This document shows positions 7,879-15,619 of a stretch of DNA of 29,381 nt, piece by piece. The translations under genes and the position numbers were made by a program. Within the stretch, counting starts at the first letter, position 1. The number at the start of each line of letters is the position of its first letter. The notes beneath the pieces were generated by a model, which was not told where the DNA came from, made no database searches, and saw only the letters and a list, made by a program, of their open reading frames with translations. Source of the stretch: Alkalimonas sp. (lineage in GTDB: Bacteria; Pseudomonadota; Gammaproteobacteria; Enterobacterales; Alteromonadaceae); NCBI GenBank assembly GCA_022565655.1, contig JAIUMG010000001.1, positions 1 to 29,381 on the forward strand, read 5' to 3'.

Positions 7879-8121
7879 ATGCGATATTCTGTTGAACACC
7901 AACCAGAGCTAGGTCGTTTTCGCATCGTGCAGCAAGGCGAAGAAGCCTTACTGGAATACCAGCTGCTGGGCGATAGCGTCGATTTCTGGCGCACCTATGT
8001 ACCCGACGCCTTGCGCGGCCAGGGCATTGCTGAGCAATTGGTACGCCACGGCCTTGGCTGGGCGCAGCAGCAACAGCTGGGTGTTCAAGCCAGCTGCTGG
8101 TATGTGCAGAAGTTTTTGTAA
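7879..8121 (+). CDS. Small GNAT-like protein (YjdJ/NATD1-type acetyltransferase domain)
   Basis: An 80-residue protein with the mini-GNAT layout seen in E. coli YjdJ and related proteins: an N-terminal beta sheet (RFRIVQQGEEALLEYQL), then TYVPDALRGQGIAEQLV, which is the acetyl-CoA loop, then a helix and a short strand ending CWYVQKFL. The frame is open upstream to 7807, but the ATG at 7879 has a strong AAAGGAG site and matches the family N-terminus. It is ten bases after the previous acetyltransferase gene, making a row of two acetyltransferases behind gppA. Its stop is only four bases from the convergent hemB stop. The substrate is unknown. Confidence 0.82.
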   Translation: MRYSVEHQPELGRFRIVQQGEEALLEYQLLGDSVDFWRTYVPDALRGQGIAEQLVRHGLGWAQQQQLGVQASCWYVQKFL

Positions 8122-8125
8122 GTTG

Positions 8126-9136
8126 TCAGGCTTTGCGTTCTTGCAACCAAATCGCTGCTTTTTTAGCAAAGTAGGTCAGGATGCCATCAGCGCCGGCGCG
8201 TTTAAAGGCCAGTAGCGATTCCATAATCACCGGCTCTTCTGCCAGCCAGCCATTTTGGATGGCGGCCATATGCATGGCGTACTCGCCGCTGACCTGATAG
8301 GCGTAGGTAGGAACGCCAAATTCATCTTTGACCCGCCGTACAATATCTAAATAGGGCATGCCGGGTTTGACCATCACCATATCCGCGCCTTCTTCCAGAT
8401 CAAGTGCCACTTCGCGTAAGGCTTCGTTGCTGTTGGCCGGGTCCATCTGATAGGTTTTCTTGTCACCGCCTTTTAAATTGGCGGCAGAGCCGACGGCATC
8501 GCGAAAAGGGCCGTAGTAACTGGAAGCGTATTTGGCAGAATAGGCCAGAATACGAGTATTGATAAAACCAGCTTCTTCCAGTGCTTCGCGAATGGCGCCA
8601 ATGCGGCCATCCATCATATCCGAGGGGGCGACCACATCGGCACCGGCTTCGGCATGCGACAGCGCTTGTTTGACCAATGCTGCAGTAGTGACGTCATTCA
8701 CCACATAACCGCTGTCGTCGATGATGCCGTCTTGACCATGAGTAGTGAATGGATCCAAAGCGACATCGGTAATAATGCCTAGCTCGGGAACGACGGCTTT
8801 TACCGCCCGCACTGCTCGTTGCGCCAGCCCTTCTGGGTTCCAGGCTTCCTCGGCAGTTAGTGATTTTTTATCGGCTGGTGTGACCGGAAACAAGGCAATG
8901 GCAGGGATGCCAAGCGCGACCAACAGTTTGGCTTCCTCGACCAGCAGATCAATACTCAGCCGTTCAATGCCCGGCATCGAGGCAATGGTTTCACGTTGCT
9001 GTTCACCATCCAGCACAAACATCGGATAGATTAAGTCATTTACCGTCAGCTGATGCTCAGCCATCAGCCGGCGGCTGAAGTCCGCCTGACGCATACGGCG
9101 CATTCTGCTGTAGGGGAAATAACTAGCTTGAGACAT
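8126..9136 (-). CDS. hemB: Delta-aminolevulinic acid dehydratase (porphobilinogen synthase), Mg-type
   Basis: HemB condenses two 5-aminolevulinate molecules into porphobilinogen, the second step of tetrapyrrole synthesis in this lineage. The product is 336 residues. The Schiff-base lysines are Lys202 in YSAKYAS and Lys257 in MVKPGMPYLD. The metal site reads DVALDPFTTHGQD (residues 124-136), where E. coli has the zinc-binding cysteines, so this is the Mg-dependent Pseudomonas-type enzyme without catalytic zinc. The frame is open to 9337, but the ATG at 9136 has GGAG upstream and matches the family start. It overlaps the end of the upstream diguanylate cyclase gene by 14 bp, implying translational coupling as the last gene of the run. 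Confidence 0.96.
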   Translation of the reverse strand: MSQASYFPYSRMRRMRQADFSRRLMAEHQLTVNDLIYPMFVLDGEQQRETIASMPGIERLSIDLLVEEAKLLVALGIPAIALFPVTPADKKSLTAEEAWNPEGLAQRAVRAVKAVVPELGIITDVALDPFTTHGQDGIIDDSGYVVNDVTTAALVKQALSHAEAGADVVAPSDMMDGRIGAIREALEEAGFINTRILAYSAKYASSYYGPFRDAVGSAANLKGGDKKTYQMDPANSNEALREVALDLEEGADMVMVKPGMPYLDIVRRVKDEFGVPTYAYQVSGEYAMHMAAIQNGWLAEEPVIMESLLAFKRAGADGILTYFAKKAAIWLQERKA

Positions 9137-9899
9137 GAGGATGCTCCTTCGAAGCTGGATCGGTCTGAACTGCACTGAGCAATGGCGGATAACTGAGCAC
9201 TTGATTGCGGCCATTATTTTTCGCCTGGTACAAGGCTTTATCAGCGCAATGAATGTAGTATTCGGGGTTGGATGCTGCATCGGCCGTGGCGGAGTAGCAG
9301 CCGGCACTAAGGGTGATGGAAAGCTGATGATCTTCAACCTGCAGGGCTTCGGCAGCTAATGACGCACGAATGCGCTCGGCTACCTCCCAGGCACCTGTGG
9401 CATCCGTATTGGGTAAGATCAGCGCAAACTCCTCGCCACCATAGCGGCAGACATGATCGCTGCAACGTTTTAAGTTGCTCTGGATCAACCCGGCCACCTG
9501 GCGAATGATTTGATCGCCGGCCAGATGACCGTAGTCATCGTTGACTTGCTTAAATAAATCGATATCCAACAGCACGACGGCCAGAGGCCGTTGCTCGCGA
9601 CGGCTTCGGTTGAGCTCGGCGACGATTTTCTGATCGAAGTAAGCTCGGTTGCGCACGCCAGATAAGGCATCGGTGGTGCTCTGGGCTTCCAATTGCTGAT
9701 TTTTTTCTGCTAATTCCTGCAAGGTGATTTGTAGCTCAAGTGTGCGTTCCTGGATGATGTTATCCAGCTGTGCTTCCATGCGTTCGATACGACGGCGATA
9801 CTTCAACACCAACAGGCTGCTCACTACGATGGCACTGAGTACCAAGCCTGTTAGTGCGGCGATTATGGTTCTGGCGTCTATCCAATCCATCAGTGTCAT
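9123..9899 (-). CDS. Membrane-anchored GGDEF diguanylate cyclase
   Basis: The protein (258 aa) should make cyclic di-GMP from two GTP at the inner membrane. It has one N-terminal membrane helix (about residues 12-33), a coiled-coil stretch (about 35-75) and a complete GGDEF domain with DALSGVRNRAYFD, the metal site DIDLFKQVNDDYGHLAGD, and the GGEEF signature (154-158). The RCSD at 145-148 lies five residues before GGEEF, so the product-inhibition I-site is intact. There is no sensory domain beyond the short N-terminus. Its ATG overlaps the tatD stop (ATGA) and its end overlaps hemB by 14 bp. Activity is likely but the signal it answers to is unknown. Confidence 0.93.
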   Translation of the reverse strand: MTLMDWIDARTIIAALTGLVLSAIVVSSLLVLKYRRRIERMEAQLDNIIQERTLELQITLQELAEKNQQLEAQSTTDALSGVRNRAYFDQKIVAELNRSRREQRPLAVVLLDIDLFKQVNDDYGHLAGDQIIRQVAGLIQSNLKRCSDHVCRYGGEEFALILPNTDATGAWEVAERIRASLAAEALQVEDHQLSITLSAGCYSATADAASNPEYYIHCADKALYQAKNNGRNQVLSYPPLLSAVQTDPASKEHPHVSS

Positions 9900-10687
9900 T
9901 CAGCACCCCGCCCAAGATTAAATAGGGTAAGACTATTGTGCCAGCACTGAGTTTCTACTTGCTGCAATGGGATGGCTTTTAATTGCGCCAGCTGGTTGGC
10001 AATGGCAAGCAGATAAGCAGGCTCATTCCGCCGGCTTTTAGGTTTTGGCGCCAGGTTTCTTGGTAGCAGGAAGGGGGCATCGGTTTCCAGGCAAATCCGG
10101 TCAAGAGGCAGATAGGCGAGCGCTTCAACCAGTGCCTGATTACGCCGCTCATCGCAGAGCCAGCCCGTAATGCCAATATAGAGACCGAGATCCAGGTACG
10201 CTTTCAGTTGTGTGGTATCGCCGGTAAAGCAATGGGCAATGCCATGACAAATTGCATGATCCTTTAGCAATTGAAGCTGAGTATCGAAGGCGTCCCGCTC
10301 GTGCAGATAAACCGGCAATGTTAGTTCTTTAGCCAGTTGCAGTTGTTGGGCAAAGACATCGATTTGAGCATCCTGGCTGGAAAAGTTGCGGTTAAAATCC
10401 AGGCCACACTCACCAACGGCAACGATAGGGTGGTTTGTAAGGATAGATTTCAGCTGCTGCAACCAGTCGGTATCAGCCTGACCGGCCTGATGAGGGTGAA
10501 TACCTGCCGTGGTGTGGCAATTCGCATGTTGCTGGCACCAATGCAGATTCTGCTGGCACTCGGCAAGATCAGAAGCAATCAATATCTGCTTATCTATGCC
10601 TGCAGCTTGTGCGCGCAGCATCACCTGTTCACGATCAGCCGCAAATTGCTCACTGAACAAGTTCACGCCACTATCGCACCAGGCCAT
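9896..10687 (-). CDS. tatD: TatD-family DNase / metal-dependent hydrolase
   Basis: TatD is a TIM-barrel metal hydrolase; the E. coli protein has 3'-5' exonuclease activity and has been linked to quality control of Tat substrates. Residues match E. coli TatD well: GVNLFSEQFAADR at the start, TAGIHPHQA, VGECGLDFNRNFS, LHERDAF, AHCFTGD, IGITGWLCDERR, ETDAPFLLPR and the C-terminal SRRNEPAYL. The first HxH metal motif is replaced by the GVN form, which is normal for true TatD as opposed to YcfH or YjjV. The start follows the unknown secreted protein by four bases. The 263-residue length is normal. Confidence 0.95.
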   Translation of the reverse strand: MAWCDSGVNLFSEQFAADREQVMLRAQAAGIDKQILIASDLAECQQNLHWCQQHANCHTTAGIHPHQAGQADTDWLQQLKSILTNHPIVAVGECGLDFNRNFSSQDAQIDVFAQQLQLAKELTLPVYLHERDAFDTQLQLLKDHAICHGIAHCFTGDTTQLKAYLDLGLYIGITGWLCDERRNQALVEALAYLPLDRICLETDAPFLLPRNLAPKPKSRRNEPAYLLAIANQLAQLKAIPLQQVETQCWHNSLTLFNLGRGAE

Positions 10688-10691
10688 CAGG

Positions 10692-11246
10692 TTAGTCTAT
10701 CCTGCGTACACGGGTGGAGCGGTTGCTATGGTCACTGCTCAGCATAAATGAGCCCAACAGCGCACGACGAATATAGTGCTCCTCACCGGCTTTGATGGGG
10801 TAATATTCACTGTTGTTTTGCCGCCAGGTCTGGCCATTTTCAAAGGTAATAATCAGATGGCCTCGTACATCCTGCTCTACCTCGCGGACGATTGAATAGA
10901 TGCGATCGGGTTCGTCTTCGGCTTGTTGCCTTGGCTTACCAAAACGCTCTTCTGCAGCGGCAGGTGGTGCTGATGCAGCAGATTCTGGCTCAGGCTGGCT
11001 TTGCTGCTCGGTTACCACCGGCTCTGGCTGGCGTTGTGCTTCTGTTGCTTCAGGGGATGCCTGGGTTTGCGACTTGCGTCGTTCTACTTCAATGGCATCA
11101 TAGCAGCGCAGACGGAGCAGGGTATCCTGCTCTTGTTGGCACTGCGTTAAGGCGTCTGTTAAAGAGGGGTCACTGGCTTGAGCTGGCCATAGCATGAAGG
11201 CGGCGAGGGCAAAGCAAGGGAGCGCCAGTAGTCGTTTATTTTTCAT
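10692..11246 (-). CDS. Uncharacterised secreted protein between tatC and tatD
   Basis: I do not recognise a named family. The 184-residue product starts with a classical Sec signal peptide (about residues 1-24, cleavage after AQA) without a twin-arginine motif. Then comes a short helical part with two cysteines (Cys36, Cys48) in a C...RLRCYD pattern, also found in other small periplasmic proteins. A Gln/Pro/Glu/Ala-rich linker follows (about 55-112), then a basic C-terminal domain of about 70 residues (DRIYSIVREVEQDVRGH, ITFENGQTWRQ) that looks like a small beta fold. Two adjacent ATGs (11249, 11246) fit; the second has better spacing from AGGAG. It overlaps the tatC end by 11 bp, so it is certainly part of the tat run. 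It may be an envelope protein; its role is unknown. Confidence 0.82.
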   Translation of the reverse strand: MKNKRLLALPCFALAAFMLWPAQASDPSLTDALTQCQQEQDTLLRLRCYDAIEVERRKSQTQASPEATEAQRQPEPVVTEQQSQPEPESAASAPPAAAEERFGKPRQQAEDEPDRIYSIVREVEQDVRGHLIITFENGQTWRQNNSEYYPIKAGEEHYIRRALLGSFMLSSDHSNRSTRVRRID

Positions 11247-12003
11247 CATGTATCTCCTGATCAGACTCGGTATCATCCTGGGCAGCAGGTTGATAAAAAC
11301 GGCTTAACCAGAGCCCACACTCAAATAAAAACCACATTGGAATAGCCAACAAGGTTTGGGAAATGACATCGGGTGGAGTCAGCAGCATACCTACCACAAA
11401 AGCACCAACCACAATATAGGCACGTTTTGCTGCTAAGGCCTTGGCGGTGGTGGTGCCTGACCAAATCAATAACAGAATGACGACCGGGATTTCAAAGGCC
11501 ACACCAAAGGCAAAGAATAACTTCAGCACAAAGTTCAGATAGCTACTGATATCGGTGGCAATGGTAATGCTTTCGGGGGCATAGCTGGTGAAAAATGCGA
11601 ACACAATTGGAAAGACCACATAGTAAGCGAAGGCGATGCCGGCATAAAATAGCAGGGTGCTGGAGATGACCAGTGGAGCCACCAGCCGCCGCTCTTTCTG
11701 ATACAGAGCAGGCGCAATAAACTGCCAGACTTGCAGTAAGATGTACGGGATGGCCAGGCCAATGGCAACCATAAAGGTTAGTTTAAATGGGGCAAAGAAG
11801 GGCGAGGCGACATCGGTGGCAATCATACTGCTGCCATCCGGCAGTACGGCGATTAACGGCTTAGAGAGTAACTCATACAAGTCTGTGGCGAAGTAAGCCA
11901 GGCAGGCAAACACCAGCAGCACTGCGATAACGCAGCGAAGCAGTCGATTGCGCAGTTCGACTAAGTGCCCTAACAGGCTGTCAGGTTCGGCTTTGATCGT
12001 CAT
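11236..12003 (-). CDS. tatC: Sec-independent protein translocase subunit TatC
   Basis: TatC is the six-helix inner-membrane receptor that binds twin-arginine signal peptides together with TatB. The 255-residue product shows the conserved N-terminus SLLGHLVELRNRLLR, the FIAPALYQKERR segment with the signal-recognition Glu, the periplasmic loop after TDLYELLSKPL, and LTPPDVISQTLLAIPMW near the end. The hydrophilic C-tail is rich in Asp/Glu. The gene overlaps tatB by 23 bp and the unknown secreted protein gene by 11 bp. Confidence 0.97.
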   Translation of the reverse strand: MTIKAEPDSLLGHLVELRNRLLRCVIAVLLVFACLAYFATDLYELLSKPLIAVLPDGSSMIATDVASPFFAPFKLTFMVAIGLAIPYILLQVWQFIAPALYQKERRLVAPLVISSTLLFYAGIAFAYYVVFPIVFAFFTSYAPESITIATDISSYLNFVLKLFFAFGVAFEIPVVILLLIWSGTTTAKALAAKRAYIVVGAFVVGMLLTPPDVISQTLLAIPMWFLFECGLWLSRFYQPAAQDDTESDQEIHDEK

Positions 12004-12313
12004 CTTTATCTACTGTTTTTTTCGCTGCGGACTGGCTGGAGGCATTGACGTCCTCAGCGGCTTGCTTCAGCTCGGCAACGGCGGATTTTTCTTCATCGGT
12101 TAAATCGATAAAGCCCTTTTGTTCAGCTTGCTTGAGTTTCTGGTGCAGCTCATGGACCCGCAAGTTATCATTCAGCTCGGCCTGCATTTGCTGACCAAAC
12201 TGTTTGACAGAATTAATAGTACGGCTCACCGAGCGAATAGCTCCGGGCAGCCGCTCAGGGCCCAGTACCAGCAAGGCGACCACTCCGATAACTAACAGTT
12301 CCCAGAAGCCCAT
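11981..12313 (-). CDS. tatB: Twin-arginine translocase subunit TatB
   Basis: TatB pairs with TatC in the substrate receptor complex. It has 110 residues: an N-terminal membrane helix with the diagnostic MGFWELLVIGVVALLVLGPERLP (Glu in the helix, GPERLP hinge), then an amphipathic helix and a charged, flexible tail. The ATG follows the tatA stop directly with no spacer, and the end overlaps tatC by 23 bp. The helix motif separates it clearly from TatA (FGTKKLR hinge). Confidence 0.95.
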   Translation of the reverse strand: MGFWELLVIGVVALLVLGPERLPGAIRSVSRTINSVKQFGQQMQAELNDNLRVHELHQKLKQAEQKGFIDLTDEEKSAVAELKQAAEDVNASSQSAAKKTVDKDDDQSRT

Positions 12314-12562
12314 TTAGTGCTTATCGTGTTCTTTCTGCTTGGCCGATGCTGAGGTGTTTTCCTCATCGGGCTCAGCAGGTTTATTGAGTTGTTGATCGGG
12401 TGACTCGTTGTTGGGGTCTTCGTCCTTGATGGAGTTGCGGAACCCCTTAATGGCCGAGCCCAAATCGGTGCCGATACCGCGTAATTTTTTCGTGCCGAAC
12501 AACAATACAATAATTGCCAGCACAATCAGAAGTTGCCAGATACTAATGCCACCAAAACCCAT
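12314..12562 (-). CDS. tatA: Twin-arginine translocase pore subunit TatA
   Basis: TatA oligomerises to form the export passage for folded Tat substrates. The 82-residue protein has the short membrane helix (ISIWQLLIVLAIIVLLFGTKKLR), the FGTKKL hinge, the amphipathic helix IGTDLGSAIKGFRNSIKD and an acidic, poorly ordered tail. AAGGAA precedes the ATG. It lies 34 bp after ubiB, the largest gap in the ten-gene minus-strand run, so a separate tat promoter inside the ubiB end is possible though none is obvious. Confidence 0.96.
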   Translation of the reverse strand: MGFGGISIWQLLIVLAIIVLLFGTKKLRGIGTDLGSAIKGFRNSIKDEDPNNESPDQQLNKPAEPDEENTSASAKQKEHDKH

Positions 12563-12596
12563 AGTAGTTCCTTAAATGCAGCCTAAAATATTCAGG

Positions 12597-14225
12597 CTAT
12601 GACCATACTGCTTTCGCAGCAAAAAATAAAGCACCCGTTGCCACTACTGCGGCGGCCAGCATCTGGCCCGAGCTGAACAATACCGCGGCGGCAATGGCCA
12701 TTGAGCCTGCTCCTATCGCCGCAAGCGTTCGGCTGGACTGTTGCTGTTGTTGCCGTTGTTGTTGCTGCAGTTGTTGCAGCATCAGGCTTTGCTGTTTAGG
12801 CAGCTGCTCCAGTGCGCGATGCAACAGCGTTGGCATTTGCGGTAACTTTTCGGCCCAAAAGGGTAAGTTTTCTTTCAACTGTTGCCATAAAGCCGGTAAA
12901 CCAATTTGCTGTTGCAGCCAGTTTTCCAGGAAAGGTTTGGCCGTTTTCCATAAATCCAGCTGTGGATACAGTTGACGACCTAACCCTTCAATGTAGAGCA
13001 GGGTTTTTTGCAGCAACACCAGCTGTGGTTGCACCTGCATATTAAAACGGCGTGCGGTGCTGAATAAATTCAGCAGAACGTGGCCAAAAGAGATCTCAGC
13101 CAATGGCTTTTGGAAAATAGGCTCACAAACGGTACGGATGGCGCTTTCAAACTCCTCGATATTGGTATCTGCTGGTACCCAGCCAGAGTCGAGGTGCAGT
13201 TGAGCAACTTTACGGTAGTCGCGGTTAAAAAAAGCGACAAAATTCTCTGCCAGGTAACGTTTATCTTCACTGTTGAGGGTGCCCACGATGCCACAGTCAA
13301 TGCCAATGTATTTCGGGTTGTCCGGGGTCTCGCGGGAAACAAAAATATTGCCGGGATGCATATCGGCATGAAAAAAGCTGTCACGAAAGACCTGGGTAAA
13401 AAAGACCTCAACCCCGCGTTTGGCCAACAGCTCCATATCGGTGCCTTGTGCTTTTAGCGCCTCTATATCGGAAACCGGGATGCCATAAATTCGCTCCATC
13501 ACCATCACATTGATGCGGCAATCATCGCTGTAGACATAGGGTATATAGAGTGAATCAGAGTCCATAAAGTTACGGCGCAGTTGGATCGCATTAGCCGCTT
13601 CGCGTTGCAGATCCAGTTCATCCAGAATGGTTTTACGGTATTCAGCCACCACTTCACGCGGCCGCAGCCGTTTACCGTCGGGTAAGAAACGGGCGGCGGC
13701 ATCCGCGGCGGTGTCCATTAAAGCCAGGTCGGCCAGAATTTGTTTGCGTATACCCGGTCGTATCACTTTGATCACGACATCGGCATCCGGGCCGTCAGCT
13801 TGAAGCATTTTAGCGGCATGGACCTGAGCAATTGATGCTGAGGCCAGAGGCTGCAAAGAAAACTCAGGAAACTTATCATGAATACTGTGCAGGCCAAGAG
13901 CCTGTTCGATGAGTGTCTGAGCTTGCTCACCGGGAAATGGGTCAACTTTATCTTGCAGCTTTGCCAGCTCATTGGCCCATTCCGCAGGCAACAGGTCGCG
14001 CCGGGTTGATAACATTTGCCCTAGCTTGATCCAAACGGGCCCGAGACTTTGCAGGGCCAGACGAAGTCGAACCCCCATAGGTTGATCGGTATGTTGATTG
14101 CGCAGCCAGAAGGCGCTTTTGCGAAGTAAGCGGATATACCAGGGGCGGTGTGAAAGTGGAATGAGTTCATCCAGCCCATACTGCAGCAAGGTTTTCTGAA
14201 TTTGATAAAAACGTCCTATCTGCAC
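12597..14225 (-). CDS. ubiB: Ubiquinone biosynthesis ADCK/ABC1-type protein UbiB
   Basis: UbiB is an atypical kinase-like ATPase needed for ubiquinone synthesis. It is close in length (542 against 546) and sequence to the E. coli protein. Landmarks are YGLDELIP, the family KxGQ motif in WIKLGQMLSTRRD, LASASIAQVH (nucleotide loop), FFHADMHPGN and GIDCGIVGTL (metal-binding DCG). One or two hydrophobic segments close the protein (about 500-542). The start is GTG at 14225, with AGGAG six bases upstream and three bases after the ubiJ stop. Residues 483-496 are a Gln-rich run before the membrane anchor, absent from the E. coli protein as I recall it. Confidence 0.96.
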   Translation of the reverse strand: MQIGRFYQIQKTLLQYGLDELIPLSHRPWYIRLLRKSAFWLRNQHTDQPMGVRLRLALQSLGPVWIKLGQMLSTRRDLLPAEWANELAKLQDKVDPFPGEQAQTLIEQALGLHSIHDKFPEFSLQPLASASIAQVHAAKMLQADGPDADVVIKVIRPGIRKQILADLALMDTAADAAARFLPDGKRLRPREVVAEYRKTILDELDLQREAANAIQLRRNFMDSDSLYIPYVYSDDCRINVMVMERIYGIPVSDIEALKAQGTDMELLAKRGVEVFFTQVFRDSFFHADMHPGNIFVSRETPDNPKYIGIDCGIVGTLNSEDKRYLAENFVAFFNRDYRKVAQLHLDSGWVPADTNIEEFESAIRTVCEPIFQKPLAEISFGHVLLNLFSTARRFNMQVQPQLVLLQKTLLYIEGLGRQLYPQLDLWKTAKPFLENWLQQQIGLPALWQQLKENLPFWAEKLPQMPTLLHRALEQLPKQQSLMLQQLQQQQRQQQQQSSRTLAAIGAGSMAIAAAVLFSSGQMLAAAVVATGALFFAAKAVWS

Positions 14226-14228
14226 CGG

Positions 14229-14834
14229 TTACTCCTGCAATGAGATCAATTGCTGCTGCAGTCGATCAAGCCTGGCTTGCAAACGACTGACGCTGGCGTT
14301 GAATTGCTCGACCTCTAATGGATGGGGTGTGAGCTGCAGCTCATCCTGCAACAACTCGGTGGTGAGCTGATCCAGTTGCTGCGCTTTGCTGGCGATCACC
14401 TGGGCCAGTTGTTTGACGCTAATCTCGACTTTGTGTGCCATGCCATCGCCAATGTAGCTGGCCAGTTTTCCGCTCCAGTCGGGATGCAGTTGCTGAAAAA
14501 AGTGACTGAATTGCTGAGCAACCTGTAAGTCTCCTTCAATCTGCACGGCATCCTGCTTGATCAGTTGAGTTAACTGGTTGGGATCACGCAAACGTTTCAG
14601 ACTGGCCAGATCGGTTTGAATCGCACAATCGACCGGCTCCTGATGTTGATTGAGCAAAATAGCGGAATCTGTCGCGGTAAGTACCACGCGCAGTTTGAGC
14701 TCTTGCAATTGAAAAGCAAACTGTTTGCCAGCCAGTCGCTTCAGGCGAGGCTTGGCATCGACATCCATTGCCAGGATATCGGCCAGCGCTTTTTCCGCCA
14801 AAGCGAGCACCATCTGAGGCAAGAGTTGCAGCAT
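14229..14834 (-). CDS. ubiJ: Ubiquinone biosynthesis accessory factor UbiJ (SCP2 domain)
   Basis: UbiJ is a lipid-binding accessory of the soluble ubiquinone synthesis complex. The 201-residue product has an N-terminal SCP2-like domain (PRLKRLAGKQFAFQL, then CAIQTDLASLKRL and IEGDLQVAQQFSHFFQQL) and a C-terminal coiled coil (about 160-200, ASVSRLQARLDRLQQQ). It sits between ubiE and ubiB as in E. coli, sharing one base with the ubiE stop (TGATG) and lying three bases before ubiB. Sequence divergence in this family is high, so position carries much of the identification. Confidence 0.93.
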   Translation of the reverse strand: MLQLLPQMVLALAEKALADILAMDVDAKPRLKRLAGKQFAFQLQELKLRVVLTATDSAILLNQHQEPVDCAIQTDLASLKRLRDPNQLTQLIKQDAVQIEGDLQVAQQFSHFFQQLHPDWSGKLASYIGDGMAHKVEISVKQLAQVIASKAQQLDQLTTELLQDELQLTPHPLEVEQFNASVSRLQARLDRLQQQLISLQE

Positions 14835-15589
14835 CAGAACTTGTATCCCCGATGCAAGGCGACAATGCCACCAGTCAGATTGTGATAGCTGACTTCAGCA
14901 AAGCCGGCCTGCTCCATCATCTGCTTTAATGTCTCCTGATCCGGATGCATGCGGATAGATTCGGCCAGGTATTGGTAGCTATCTGGATCATTGGCGATCA
15001 GCTGGCCCATTTTGGGCAGTAACTTAAATGAATACAGATCATACGCTTTGGTCAGCAGTTCGGATTGAGGCTTGGAAAACTCAAGGACCAGCAAGCGGCC
15101 ACCAGGCTTTAGCACTCGAAACATCGATGCCAAAGCAGCATCTTTATTGGTGACGTTGCGCAAGCCAAAACCAATGGTGATGATATCAAAGCTATTATCT
15201 GCAAACGGCAGCGCCTCGGCATTGGCTTGGACATACTCAATATTATCGACCAGGCCTTGGTCGCGTAACTTATCGCGGCCGACCGCCAGCATGGAAGCAT
15301 TAATATCAGCCAGGACCACCTTGCCAGATGGCCCCACCCGTTTAGAAAATAAGGCAGTTAAATCGCCAGTGCCACCTGCCAGATCCAACACCTTCTGACC
15401 TGGCCTGACAGCACTGCAATCTATGGTAAAGCGTTTCCATAAGCGGTGAATTCCGAACGACATCAGATCATTCATGACATCATATTTCGCAGCTACCGAA
15501 TCGAATACATTGGCAACCAGCGATACTTTTTCGTCTTCGGCAACGGTTTTAAAGCCGAAATCAGTGGTTTTTGCTTTGGAGTCAGACAT
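14834..15589 (-). CDS. ubiE: Ubiquinone/menaquinone C-methyltransferase UbiE
   Basis: UbiE uses S-adenosylmethionine for the C-methylation of the quinone ring in ubiquinone (and, where present, menaquinone) synthesis. The 251 residues match the family end to end: FGFKTV, YDVMNDLMSFGIHRLWKR, the SAM loop VLDLAGGTGDLT, DNSFDIITIGFGLRNVTN, LEFSKP and the ending HNLTGGIVALHRGYKF. The ATG at 15589 has AAGG upstream. It is the first gene of the ten-gene minus-strand run, with a promoter candidate just upstream. Confidence 0.97.
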   Translation of the reverse strand: MSDSKAKTTDFGFKTVAEDEKVSLVANVFDSVAAKYDVMNDLMSFGIHRLWKRFTIDCSAVRPGQKVLDLAGGTGDLTALFSKRVGPSGKVVLADINASMLAVGRDKLRDQGLVDNIEYVQANAEALPFADNSFDIITIGFGLRNVTNKDAALASMFRVLKPGGRLLVLEFSKPQSELLTKAYDLYSFKLLPKMGQLIANDPDSYQYLAESIRMHPDQETLKQMMEQAGFAEVSYHNLTGGIVALHRGYKF

Positions 15590-15619
15590 GTTGTGGCCTT
15601 GGAAACGAATTCAGGCGCT

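Noticed and set aside
9137..9337. N-terminal extension of HemB by 67 residues
   Set aside because: The extension is unlike any HemB, overlaps the conserved end of the diguanylate cyclase gene, and a well-spaced GGAG precedes the ATG at 9136.
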